Of a stretch of DNA of 64,000 bases, positions 21,923 to 33,700 are shown one piece after another. A program made the position numbers and the translations under genes. Below the pieces are notes generated by a model that saw nothing but the letters and a program-made list of their open reading frames with translations, ran no database searches and was not told the origin of the DNA. Source of the DNA: Argopecten irradians (lineage: Eukaryota; Mollusca; Bivalvia; Pectinida; Pectinidae); assembly GCF_041381155.1 (NCBI RefSeq), contig NC_091144.1, positions 18,423,544-18,487,543 of the forward strand, read 5' to 3'. Numbering within the stretch: the stretch's first letter is position 1; each line of letters begins with the position of its first letter.

Positions 21923-23049
21923 AATTCACATTAACTGTGTGTTAATGTTATACAATTCACATTAACTGTGTGTTAATGTTATACAATTCATGTAAACTGT
22001 GTGTTAATGTTATACAATTCACATTAACTGTGTGTTAATGTTATACAATTCACATTAACTGTGTGTTAATGTTATACAATTCACATTAACTGTGTGTTAA
22101 TGTTATACAATTCACATTAACTGTGTGTTAATGTTATACAATTCACATTAACTGTGTGTTAATGTTACACAATTCACATTAACTGTGTGTTAATGTTATA
22201 CAATTCACATTAACTGTGTGTTAATGTTATACAATTCACATTAACTGTGTGTTAATGTTATACAATTCATGTAAACTGTGTGTTAATGTTATACAATTCA
22301 CATTAATTGTGTGTTAATGTTATACAATTCACATTAACTGTGTGTTAATGTTATACAATTCACATTAACTGTGTGTTAATGTTATACAATTCACATTAAC
22401 TGTGTGTTAATGTTATACAATTCACATTAACTGTGTGTTAATGTTACACAATTCACATTAACTGTGTGTTAATGTTATACAATTCACATTAACTGTGTGT
22501 TAATGTTATACAATTCACATTAACTGTGTGTTAATGTTATACAATTCATGTAAACTGTGTGTTAATGTTATACAATTCACATTAACTGTGTGTTAATGCT
22601 ATACAATTCACATTAACTGTGTGTTAATGTTATACAATTCACATTAACTGTGTGTTAATGTTACACAATTCACATTAACTGTGTGTTAATGTTATACAAT
22701 TCACATTAACTGTGTGTTAATGTTATACAATTCACATTCACATTAACTGTGTGTTAATGTTACACAATTCACATTAACTGTGTGTTAATGTTACACACAA
22801 TTCACATTAACTGTGTGTTAATGTTATACAATTCACATTAACTGTGTGTTAATGTTATACAATTCACATTAACTGTGTGTTAATGTTATACAATTCACAT
22901 TAACTGTGTGTTAATGTTATACAATTCACATAACTGTGTGATAATGTTATACAATTCACATTAACTGTGTGTTAATGTTATACAATTCACATTAACTGTG
23001 TGTTAATGTTATACAATTCACATTAACTGTGTGTTAATGTTATACAATT
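21923..23049. repeat. 31-bp satellite, ~36 units, each with an 8-bp hairpin
   Basis: The unit is about TTATACAATTCACATTAACT plus GTGTGTTAATG, 31 bp long. Each unit contains ACATTAAC-TGTGT-GTTAATGT, a perfect 8-bp stem with a 5-base loop. The variant CATGTAAACTG breaks the stem and recurs at 21991, 22270 and 22549, exactly 279 bp (nine units) apart. The variant TTACAC recurs at 22165 and 22444, again 279 bp apart. Diverged units continue on both sides. Confidence 0.93.
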
Positions 23050-23256
23050 CATGTAAACGTGTAACAATGTCATACAATTCACATAAACTGTTGACCAATG
23101 TTATACAATTCACAAAAACATACAGTCATAGAATTCAATTTTACTGTGCCAAATGACTCACAAGACCACAAGAGATCCCAGAGTGATCTTGGCACCCGCC
23201 AAAAGAATTATCTATGTCTGACAATGGAAAGGGGGAGCAAAACTAACGCCCTCGGG

Positions 23257-24208
23257 GAACCTAGATATGAAATTTGAGACAGATCTTTTCGGCAGACTCT
23301 GGGAAATAGCGGTAACAAACAACTTAAACTATCAAAATCCAAGATGGTTGCCTGTCGGACATCTTGTTGATCGATCGGTTCGAAAACGCAATATTCACAA
23401 CTACGGGAACCTACATATGAAATTTGAGACTGATCCCTTCGTACTTTCTGAGAAATAGCGATAACATATATACTTTAACCATCAAAATCCAAGATGATTG
23501 CTTGGCAGCCATCTTTTTAATCCATCGGTCTCAAATCGCAATATGCAAAACTAGGGCCCTTGGGGAACCTGGATATGAAATTTGACACAGATCTCTTCAG
23601 CATTTACTGAGAAATAGCGATAACAAACATTAATTATCAAAATCCAAAATGGCAGCCTGTCGGCCATCTTGTTGACCGATCGGTCCCAAAACACAATATG
23701 CACAACTAGGGTCCTAAGGAAATCTACATATGAAATTTGAGAATGATCCATTCTGTACTTTCTGAGAAATAGTGATAACAAACTTTAACTATCAAAATCC
23801 AAAATGGCTGCCTGGCCACCATCTTGTTGACCGATCGGACTGAAAACGCAATATGCACAACTAGGGCGCTAGGGAAACCTACATATGAAATTAGATAATG
23901 ATCCCTTCATAACTTTCTGAGAAATAGTGATAACAACCTTTAACTATCAAAATCCAAGATGGCTGCCTGGTGGCCAATGCATCTTGTTGACTGATCAGTC
24001 CCAATTAAAACGCAATATGCACAACTAGGGCCCTAGAGGAACATACATATGAAATTTGAGAATGATCAATTTAGTACTTTCTGAGAAATATCGATAACAA
24101 AAATTGTTAACGGCAGACGGACGGAAGGAAGGACGGAAGGAAGGATGGACGACGGACCACGGACGATAAGTGATTTGAATAGCCCACCATTTGATGATGG
24201 TGGGCTAA
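23257..24208 (+). mobile_element. Helitron-like element: ~6 tandem units of ~155 bp plus ACGG-rich tail
   Basis: Units beginning near GAACCTACATATGAAATTTG recur at about 23260, 23405, 23563, 23712, 23873 and 24040. Each includes AAAATCCAAGATGGCTGCC and a CATCTTGTTGACCGATCGG-like phrase. The tail has GACGGACGGAAGGAAGGACG, then a perfect 11-bp stem (TAGCCCACCAT/ATGGTGGGCTA, 24180-24207) and ends in CTAA followed by T at 24209. That matches a Helitron 3' end, and insertion before T is usual. The unit sequence differs from the array at 18.7-20.7 kb, but the architecture is the same. Confidence 0.75.
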
Positions 24209-24904
24209 TAAAACGGTGGGCTAATAACTGTTAAACAATATGCCATACGATTTATATAGACAGAAACACTTAGATCTTAGTACAGTCACAGATCAGTTCA
24301 TGTAAACATAATCTTTATACATTTTAAACACTCTCATACAATTCACATAATCCCTGTCACTGAATTCATACAAACATCCAATATTAAAACAATGTCATAC
24401 TATTCATATAAACTCTTAGTATTACAAAATTCACAGAAGCAATTTAAACAGTGTTCAACAATTAACATGAATAAACAGTCAGTGTCACACAAACAAACAT
24501 AACAGTTAACAGCGCATGTCATAAAATTCACATACAAAACCCCAAGAGTGTCATATAATTCGCCTGTCCAGCACTCTTAAATAGTGTGAAACGAATTCCA
24601 TAAACTCCGAAACAGAGTTATAAAACCCACAAAATCTTTCAAATAGAGTGAAACAGAGTTTTATAACCCACAAACGCTCTCCAATAGTGTGAAACCAGTA
24701 ACATTTAAGAACATAATTCACATCATTTGGAAATATACCATTCAAACAAGCCCATGTAAAAAGATCAGCATTTATATATGACCTTAGGACTTCAGGTTTT
24801 GTATACTATATACATTGAATAATTTGATCTAATGTTAACATGTAAAGCTGCTAAAAATGAAATCTAACAAGGACATATTGATTTATTATTAGTCCTGAAG
24901 ACCA
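24209..24904. other. Non-coding spacer with degenerate CAATTCACAT-type repeats
   Basis: No gene. Scattered phrases (ATACAATTCACATAA, TCATACTATTCATATAAACT) resemble the 31-bp satellite unit and suggest that an older satellite once covered more of 21.7-24.8 kb. Two ~60-bp segments at 24575-24690 (GTGTGAAAC... and AGTGAAACAGAGTT...) are near duplicates. Confidence 0.55.
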
Positions 24905-25588
24905 TTAGATAAAGTTTGTTTTGGTTTTATTAGTTTAACATCCCATTAACAGCCAGGGTCATGTAACGATGTGCCAGGTGTGTTGGTGGAGGAAAGCAGG
25001 AGTATCCAGAGAAGAAGAGGCCCATGGGCCTTAACGGTCATCTGACTATTGTCACAATACAACACCTCAAAGAATAAAGTAGTGGCAAACAATTAAGGCA
25101 ATACAAAAGAACTCTTTTAATAGCAGTTCAGGTTCTGACATACATATTTATTTGATAAACTAGACCTTGGATAAAGGGCAAGGTCATTTATTTTGATAAA
25201 AACATGGTGTCCCTTCATGCGAACATGCTACAAGTCCAATATCAGGTCTCTAGGCCTCTTACAAATGTAGATACACACAAGAACTTGTTTAAAGATTTTA
25301 GACCCTTATGACCTTGAATGAAGGGCAAGGTGATTTGTTTGGACAAACGTGGTAGCCCTTCATCCCAGCATGCTACAGGCTAAATATCAGTACCCTGGAT
25401 CTTAATTTCAGTCGTTTGAATGATATGTTTATGCACGACGCCGGACGATTCATTAAGACAATAGGTCATCCTGACCCTTCATGTCAAATGACCAAGAACC
25501 TGGCAACTGCCCCACATGGGATTCGAACTTGCAACCCAGAGGTAGAAGGCTTGTGATAATTAGTGGGACAGCTCGGCCACCATGGCCC
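24905..25588 (-). mobile_element. tRNA-derived SINE, minus strand, split by a nested repeat
   Basis: On the minus strand the head at 25588 shows tRNA-like A and B boxes (TGGCCGAGCTGT and GTTCGAATCCC), followed by GGGGCAGTTGCCAGGTTC. The body and tail continue at 24905-25015 (CTGGCACATCGTTACATGAC and GGGATGTTAAACTAATAAAA). This resembles a SINE that is abundant in molluscs. The two parts are separated by the repeat at 25016-25480. Confidence 0.65.
25016..25480 (+). mobile_element. Dispersed repeat with GAGGCCCATGGGCC head, nested in the SINE
   Basis: Begins AGAGGCCCATGGGCCTTAAC, with the 12-bp palindrome GGCCCATGGGCC, and contains two to three units of ~120 bp (TTGAATGAAGGGCAAGGT, CCCTTCATCCCAGCATGCTA). 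It ends with GACGCCGGACG and GGTCATCCTGACCCTTCATG, a decayed version of the ACGG-plus-hairpin tail of the other Helitron-like elements. A second copy lies at 42021-42525. Confidence 0.6.
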
Positions 25589-26351
25589 CTAACTATAAAT
25601 GTTCAAATTGGGTTTTAATAAAAGACATATGGAACATATTAACTTCATTAATGTATAAATGCTCTGATAGGGTTTTATATCTCAATTTCAACAAGTTTTA
25701 CTGCATGATTATTATAAAGTAAATACATTTGGCATCAAGCATCAGAGTTATATATATTATACATGTATATCCATGAATTGTAACAGCATATTAGAGACTT
25801 ACTGTACTGTAATAGTACTGGTTTATAGAGCAAATACAGTATCTCTTTTGGAAAGACATTTTCTAAATAACACAATCAATTTTCTTATAACAACAAAATA
25901 TCAAAATGTTATTGGATAAAAGTTGTCCATATCACTGAATTGTCAATCTCTAAGTTGTTTTGATTGCTTATATGCAAATCAAGGACTGATGTAATTCCTT
26001 TCTCTAACGCTATGATACATTGATTTTATTACAGATTTAAATGATCAAAAGTTTGATAGAGCTTTTAGTCATCACTTATAATAATTTTGATGATAAAAAA
26101 AGTTTCAGGACTTCAATTTTTATCAGCAAATGGACGGACATAAGTGCAGAACTCATGCAATGCAAGCAAGCAGTTTAAAACTGATATGTCCATCATAATC
26201 AATAACATGTAAAACACATTATGCTTGTAGATTTTCAATCCATTTATCATGAAAAGAAATAATACGCCATTTAATGTCAAATTCTAATGAACTAATACAA
26301 CACAACTATAAAGCATGAAGATTGTTGATCGATTTCATGCCAACCAGTTAC

Positions 26352-26597
26352 CAGGAATGTAAGCCAATAGCTAACTAATATGCTCTGCTACTCTCATTTA
26401 TGACCAAATGTTCCTTCATTTTGTCTCCATGGTAACCGTTATAGAAGCATATTTATGATGTGTCAAATTTTAGACACCCATATGCAACAATAAATTATCA
26501 AGTTGGAAAAAAGTGATCTGAAAGTTAAAAAGCTATTCATCATTTTACAGGACCTGTATATAGTGACTTGGTTACCATAGCAATCAAACTATTGTCA
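26352..26597. repeat. Dispersed repeat, partner at 44691-44943
   Basis: Both copies share AAGCCAATRGCTAACTAATA, then TATGTGTCAAATT and AGA-ACCCATA-type phrases, and end with TTACCATRGCAATSAAA. They are diverged and gapped, so the repeat is old. The partner sits in the HLCS intron between exons 1 and 2. Confidence 0.55.
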
Positions 26598-26632
26598 GGG
26601 GGGTGGGTGGGTGGGGGTTGGGATTTGGGGTG
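26597..26632 (+). other. Potential G-quadruplex motif
   Basis: GGGGGGTGGGTGGGTGGGGG carries four G-runs of three or more with one-base loops, followed by further GGG runs. It lies about 1 kb past the HLCS stop codon, on the strand opposite to the gene. Confidence 0.6.
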
Positions 26633-27355
26633 CGTGATAAAGAAAACAAAGATATGTTACAAGTCAAAGCTTTAAATCTGAAGAAAACAACTTTAATATC
26701 AAATTAAAGCCTAATATGTAAAACTTCTAAACACACAGTAATACTATTATAATAATAGCAAAACTTCTAATTATAAACACACAGTAATACTATTATAATA
26801 ATAGCAACTATCTATCTAATAAATGCTGCTCTTGGTTAACTTTGAAATTTTACAATTTCATTTCTTCGAAGGCTACCGGTACTTAAGCAAATGATATATG
26901 GTTTAATTAGGATCATTTCCTTATAATTCATTAAGGGGTAATCTAATTACTGCATATAAAACTGCACATGACAACCATATATATTTTATGTACCCCATAT
27001 ATTTTAAATGCTTTTGGCATATTACCAATAGATATTTACAACACAGTATTAATTCAGATGTTAATTGTTTTATATTTTTGTACAAAGCATGTTAAAGCAC
27101 CCTGTTTAATTTTGGCATAAAAAATCCTTTAAGGTATTATTACAGCATTTTAATTTTAAGGTAGATTATTTAAAAGCGAAACCACATCAAATATTAATAT
27201 CTAAAAGTAATATTTTCACTTGAGAAAGGGTGGGCTTAATTTCAGAAATTAATCAACTGGCAGCAAACTGATATTCATTATCCCCTTTTATAAAAGTCCA
27301 GAAAACAAATTTCTCATAAAAAAATACTTAATACTGAAAGACTCTTGCACTCACA

Positions 27356-27361
27356 TTTATT
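27356..27361 (-). terminator. Candidate HLCS polyadenylation signal AATAAA
   Basis: AATAAA on the minus strand, about 230 bases past the HLCS stop codon. It is the nearest canonical hexamer I noticed downstream. Cleavage would follow 10-30 bases further on. Not otherwise supported. Confidence 0.45.
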
Positions 27362-27587
27362 TCATCAACAAAATGCAATGGGGTTTTTTCAGCAATATAG
27401 GTGTCAAAAGTCTTTTGATCAAATACATTTACACACAAAATCTGTCTAACAATCATATGGTACAAGTGACTGCATCAGTTACAGTATCGGAGACTTCAAC
27501 TCACACATTTATGTCATGATGAATTATTCACATTATAACAACCTGTTGCCATTATGAATAACACAGGTATGCCTAAGGTTATAATAT

Positions 27588-27756
27588 TTATCGGGTCTTC
27601 ATCGAGATGAGATTCCTCATCATGTCAAAGCTGTTACCATCTGGTTGTACAGAGTGCCTTGTTCCATCGTCTGCTTTGACATCCAGATAGCCATACTCGT
27701 CAAGCCCCTGTATCGTAACATCCACATTCCTGTCCTCCAGATGTACACGGCTGCCA
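27588..27756 (-). CDS. HLCS: HLCS coding exon 11 and stop
   Basis: Encodes [20 protein letters not shown] to [18 protein letters not shown] and a TAA stop at 27588-27590. This is the SH3-like C-terminal domain of biotin ligases (human [20 protein letters not shown]). Confidence 0.95.
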
Positions 27757-30700
27757 CTGTTATAAAAATAATAGTACTTCATGTACTTTCATGGTGAATA
27801 CAGTAGCTTTACCAACGTTACACTCCTGTATGTTCCTCTATTGATACCTGTAATGTTCTTCCTTGAATATTTTTTAGTAAAATACAACAATGGACCAATT
27901 TACATCAAAAGCTTCTAGGCTTATACAAATGCAGTACTTGATGAAATCAGTTTTAGAATTCAATTGATGAAAATCTTGTGGACAGTGTTTTGCTACCCTT
28001 TAAATAGGTATTACCGTCACTTGAGATAGATTCATTTATGAATCCACAAAAAATGTTTATGTAGATACCTTGACTATCTTAGATGATATAGATTCAAATT
28101 AATGACAGTACCAATCTTTATTCTCTTTCTTATTCACTATGGAATGGCATCTCAGAAGATGTCACATTTTGATGATCTTTTGAATTGCCCAATCAAATCA
28201 CTGACTTCAGACCTTAAAGCTTCAAGTGTACCAAATAGTTGATACAGTAGAATTCCGAATTCGCATATTACAGAGTTATCTGCACTTGCAAGTAGGTATT
28301 GATTGTGACGTCATATGTTTAGAGAAAAATGATGTGAATTTAACAATAGATACCTACCCGCAAGGGAGCTAACTCTGTAATATGCAAAGACGGAATAAGG
28401 CGTGTGAAATCATTTCCATGGAGTGATTTTATTACAAAGTGTGTAATGAATACAGCTACTAGACAGTTGTATATATACTGTAGTTTATGCATGTTGTGGT
28501 AAAATGTCGTTTACAGGTGATAAAGGTAGCTCAAGTGTTAAGTTACCAGTTTGTGACCCCTAATTAACTGGATGTTGAGAGATCCTTAGACCTGTATATG
28601 TAGCGGGTGAAGATAACAATATGAATCTCTATTTGATTGGTACATGAATTCACTAAAGCCTGATCAGAACTCACCTGTGGAGCCATCGCTGAGAGTAGAG
28701 CTGGAGGAACTGGTGTCCTTCATCGACCTGGAACTGGTTGATGAGCTGTTCCATGATAGATATAGTTCGGCCTACCAGTTGTTCCTTACTACACAGACCT
28801 AGTGAACTGCCTTTCTCACTGTTGTATCGCTCAATCAGATCATTAATACAAATCGTAGGGTTCTTGTTGCTAACATTAAATCCACAGCCTGAAACAACAG
28901 AATTATAATTATAATAGCAGTAGTTATTATTATTTTTTTTTTTTGATATTGCCCCCAATATTCAAATCAAATGTTCTTATTTTTTGCTATTGTTTACTTT
29001 TACTTTAGAAATTACTTCCATGATTTTTTTTTAATAATGGACTATTTATTATCCTAGTTGGTTTTTTTCCCTTATATCTCTATTTATCAATTATCACATT
29101 TTATCCTTTTGTATTGTTATTCCAATTTTATTTTATAAACTCTTACATTATATTTTATTGATTTTGCTTTTAAAGCCACCTTACATTATCTGTACAGCTG
29201 TAGTTGTCTCACATTTTATTTATTATCCTAGTTGTCTCCCTTCAATCACTAAAGCAGTATTTACACTTTCCTTTACATTTTAATGAACATTTTAATGTTA
29301 CATTTTAATTACTGATTTTTACCAACCATGTAGATTTTAATCTAATTGTATTCCCTTTATCAGTAAACCTTTACATTGTACTCTGCTAAGCTTTTCCAAT
29401 CGTGTATTTAATCCATTTGTCTCCACCTTTTATCAGTCTTACAACCTTTACATTTTTCCCCCTGATCACGACTGATGTATTTGACATACCAATGTTAGCC
29501 TGGAGTACACCATCAGTTATAGTGGACTTGATCACAACTCCTCCTAACTTCATTTTGTTACTGAAGTAAATATCATTTGGCCACTTCAGTCTCAATTCAA
29601 TGTCCTGAAAAATATAGTACAGTATATTAGAAATGTCTACTCATCTGATCTATACATAGACCCATATATCTGCATGAATATTTATCCTAAAAAATATTGC
29701 ATGACCATAAATTCATTTAATGCCAATAATTTCTCAACATTGAAATTGATCATAACTGATTGATTTTAACAACAAAATAAAAGTATCCTATGTTCACATG
29801 CATGGTAAATAACAGAATGAAGTATAAGTCAATGAAAATTTTACACGGATATATAAGAATCATTTAAACATGAATCACCTGGTATCCTGGAAGTGAGCGT
29901 ACACTCTCTACGACCGCCAGTGAGGTGATATGTTGGAGGTAGGAAGCATGTCGGCCAAGTGGACTATCCATAGGAACATTGACGAGGAGAGAAAACATGG
30001 CACATCCAACTGGACTCAGCCATGCGTTACCACCACGACCTGAAGTAAAGCATTATAGTAGAGAGAGATCTGGACTCAGCCAGGCGTTACCACCACGACC
30101 TGAAGTAAAGCATTATAGTAGAGAGAGATCTGGACTCAGCCAGGCGTTACCACCACGACCTGAAGTAAAGCATTATAGTAGAGAGAGATCTGGACTCAGC
30201 CATGCGTTATCACCACGACCTGAAGTAAAGCATTATAGTAGAGAGAGATCTGGACTCAGCCATGCGTTACCACCAAGACCTGAAGTAAAGCATTATAGTA
30301 GAGAGAGATCTGGACTCAGCCAGGCGTTACCACCACGACCTGAAGTAAAGCATTACATTAGAGAGAGATCTGGACTCAGCCAGGCGTTACCACCACGACC
30401 TGAAGTAAAGCATTACATTAGAGAGAGATCTGGACTCAGCCAGGCGTTACTACCACGACCTGAAGTAAAGCATTATATTATCATCCTGTAGAGTTTATTA
30501 AAACGGAAAAAAATATAATGATTTCCATTTAAATAAACTGGAACAAAATTGCTATACAGACTAGTGAGTTATCAATAATAAATCACAAAATCTGTGCTCA
30601 GTGACCTGGTTTACCATGACAATCTTTTTTCTTTTCTTTTTTTTGGAAAAAAACATCCTACCAAGACTGAACATTTTACAATATCAGTCGAGATATAACT

Positions 30701-33700
30701 CACCTTTACCCCGTGTCTGTTTGCCCGGAATAGCTATCAACCCAACACCACTGGGGACACAGAACTGTAACCTGATCAAATAATAGAAAATGTGTATATA
30801 GCTGACACATGTACATACAATCTATATGTATTAAGGGGAACATCTTGTGCATTAATTTACAATATAAAACTGACACATGTACATACAATCTATATGTATT
30901 AAAAAGAACATCTTATGCAATAATTTACAATATAAAACTGACACATGTACATACAATCTACATTGTATATGTATTAAAAGAGAAAGTGCATATTAAAAAG
31001 AACATCTTGAGCATTAGTGTATATGTATAATACATAACAATCTTATACTTTGTCTACTTATCATTTTGGTGGTTATATATATTGTGTTAGCTTCAACACA
31101 GGATAACAATATTAATATATGCCCATGGTATATGTAGAAGATATCATCTTCTGACACAGCCTACTCTGTCACACAGCATCAACAAATGCCATAACAAGTG
31201 TGTTAATTTTCTAAATAAGAATCCATCCACTGCAGTGAAGACCGGACTATTACTTATTTTCATGAGAAACAATCCACCTTTAGAAAGGCCACACGTACGT
31301 AAAACTTCCAAATGAAGCTATCGCCAGAGAAATTTCTAACCAACAGATCTGTCTTTATATCAGTACAACTCAGAATAAAATGTTGATCGTGTGTTATAAC
31401 TTACTTGTCAAACAGCGGCATGGTGGTAGGCAGGACATCAATCACCATCAATGTATTACCAAGTGTGGTTGTTGTCAGATTTTTGAAGTACACATCATCA
31501 TTGAAGAACTGTAGAACTCCTTGACCTGTAGATTTGCCCGTTACCACCGGCAACAAGCTCTCCGTGACCGTTTCCTGGTTTGGTGTGTATTCCTTAACAA
31601 ACTGTAGAGTGACGGGGCTCGATACCAGTTTACCATCCTTGTCCACCTTCTTCTGGACATTTTCCAGAAACTTGGCTTTTGTACTCTGAATCATTGAAAT
31701 TTACCATGGATTAGACATTTGTTTAAGTAAAACTTAAAGTTGTTCTTTTTTTCAAAAAAGACAAATAAATGAGTAAATCTTGCCTTGATTAAGTAGCAAC
31801 CAACTTTCCATTAAGACCTGCTCCACTTCCTTGGAGTCAGAAATGGCCATACAATCTTTACATAATTTGATCTTTATATAAAGACCACTTGGCTTAATTT
31901 TCCTCATTCATTGGTGGTATTTATGGACAGGTAAAGAAAAATATAGGTGGCACAGTGGCTAATAATGCATGGTCTCCTGATCAACAATATGACTTTTGTA
32001 TCCAATACTACAATATTACTGTGCATGTTATAACTCTGTCACCAGAGTGGACATCTAATACCCCCCTGCTGCACAAATTTAGTACTATCTATTATTGTAC
32101 ATTAGTATATGTCAAATAGTTTAGGAGGAGTTTGATGGATAAAGTTGTGTCTACAGACAGACAGACAGTCAACCCGATTCCATTATTACCTTATACCTGT
32201 TGAATTGAATCCCCCCCACCCACTTACCTGGTTGCCACAGAGCAAATGACAAAATAAAAGGTTTATTGAGTGATTACCTCTGAGTTAGACAGTAGGTAAC
32301 ATGGTGTAAACACAGGTACAGAACTGGTATCTGTATCCACTCCCAGGTCCTGTAACACTTCTTTCAGTATGTCACAGCGGTCCTGGTTCGACTGTTTCAG
32401 TAAAGCAAACTGCTCATCGGAGCTGGCATATTCTGTCGGATCTCTGTTAAGCAAAACCTTCAAAAGAAAAATCATCAAACAAAAGTTATATCACATTTTT
32501 AGAGTCACAAAAATTTTTAAGTCTATGTCATAATTCTGTTGCATGGAACAAGACCAACCCTGTTAAAGCTATAAGTTGGATGGTAGTTGACAAGAATTTA
32601 TAGATGCATTAAACTGCTAAGATAATTAATCAAAATTAAAAGACAGTTAAAGTTATGTGTATATTCAATGAATACTCCTCTTTACTTTCTGTTCAAGACT
32701 ATTAATGTAAACCTTATACATTTGGTTCTCACCTGTGACATAATGGCATGGCCTGCCTCGGACAATTGTGACTTCACATCCAAGATAACAGGGCGTTCGT
32801 TGTGGTCTGTCCCCAGTACAGTTAGTGTCACTTTTTCCCCAGTTACCTCCCTCGGGTCATACAAGTGATTTCCACACAATACAGACACACCTTTCCAAGT
32901 ACGGAAGTTTATTTTGGAGATGCCAACACCGTCTTGATGCTGAATCTCGTGTCTGGCAACAAACATAGCATCAAATGGACTACCAAAACTGAGAATAATT
33001 CCTCCGCTCTCAAAGTAACGGAGAAAAGCATCACCCACTCCATCATGGAGATTGTCACATGATACAATAAGAAGAGCGGAGTTGTCTGCCCATGGATCTC
33101 TCTTCACCTGATCATGGTTTAAGGCATAGATAACGTAACGTTCCAGATTGATACACTGCTCCAATGATGTTCGGATGCCTGCAAACCTTTTTTCTGTATC
33201 TTTCTTCCCGCAGTATACCAGAATATTTGGAGGTTTCACGTTTCCTTGCATCATTTTCACGCGTTCCACAGATTCTAGAAATTGCGAGTCAAACTCACAG
33301 GGTTCTTCCCCACATCCACTTTCTGACTCGTCCTCTACCACACTTTCACTGTAAGGTGTTGGTGTTGTAGAGTCTAAGAGGTTAGAGCTACAGATGCTAT
33401 TTCTTGAAGCTAGAGACTCGTTAGACCAGTCTGAGACTGTTTCCCCCAGACGATCACGCTGAGCCTTCAGGAACGATTGTAAGTTGCTGTGATTTAGATC
33501 TCCCTGAGAGATCGAGTTAACCCCCTCTAAAGTGATGTCTTCCCCAGGTAACTGGCTCTCCTCGATATGTGGAACAAGATCCGCAGCAGAGCCACAAGTC
33601 TTCACACCTATAATAGACAACGTTAGCCATCACACACGAGAATATATACCAAAGGAGACATTGATCCATACAGGTGTAATCCCAGATAAGTAACAAATTT

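Larger units (their letters stand above)
25589..27355. other. AT-rich sequence downstream of HLCS
   Basis: No gene recognised. It includes a dispersed repeat (26352-26597), a G-rich run (26597-26632) and a direct duplication of ~45 bp (26718-26761 and 26762-26808, AAACACACAGTAATACTATT and following bases). Confidence 0.6.

Noticed and set aside
21923-23049. CRISPR-like regular repeat
   Set aside because: Units are contiguous with no unique spacers, and the setting is a eukaryotic genome.
29979-30491. Plus-strand open frame of 170 residues with a 20-residue repeat ([20 protein letters not shown]-like)
   Set aside because: It is the reverse strand of the 60-bp array over the HLCS acceptor. 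The unit is a multiple of three, so it stays open by chance.
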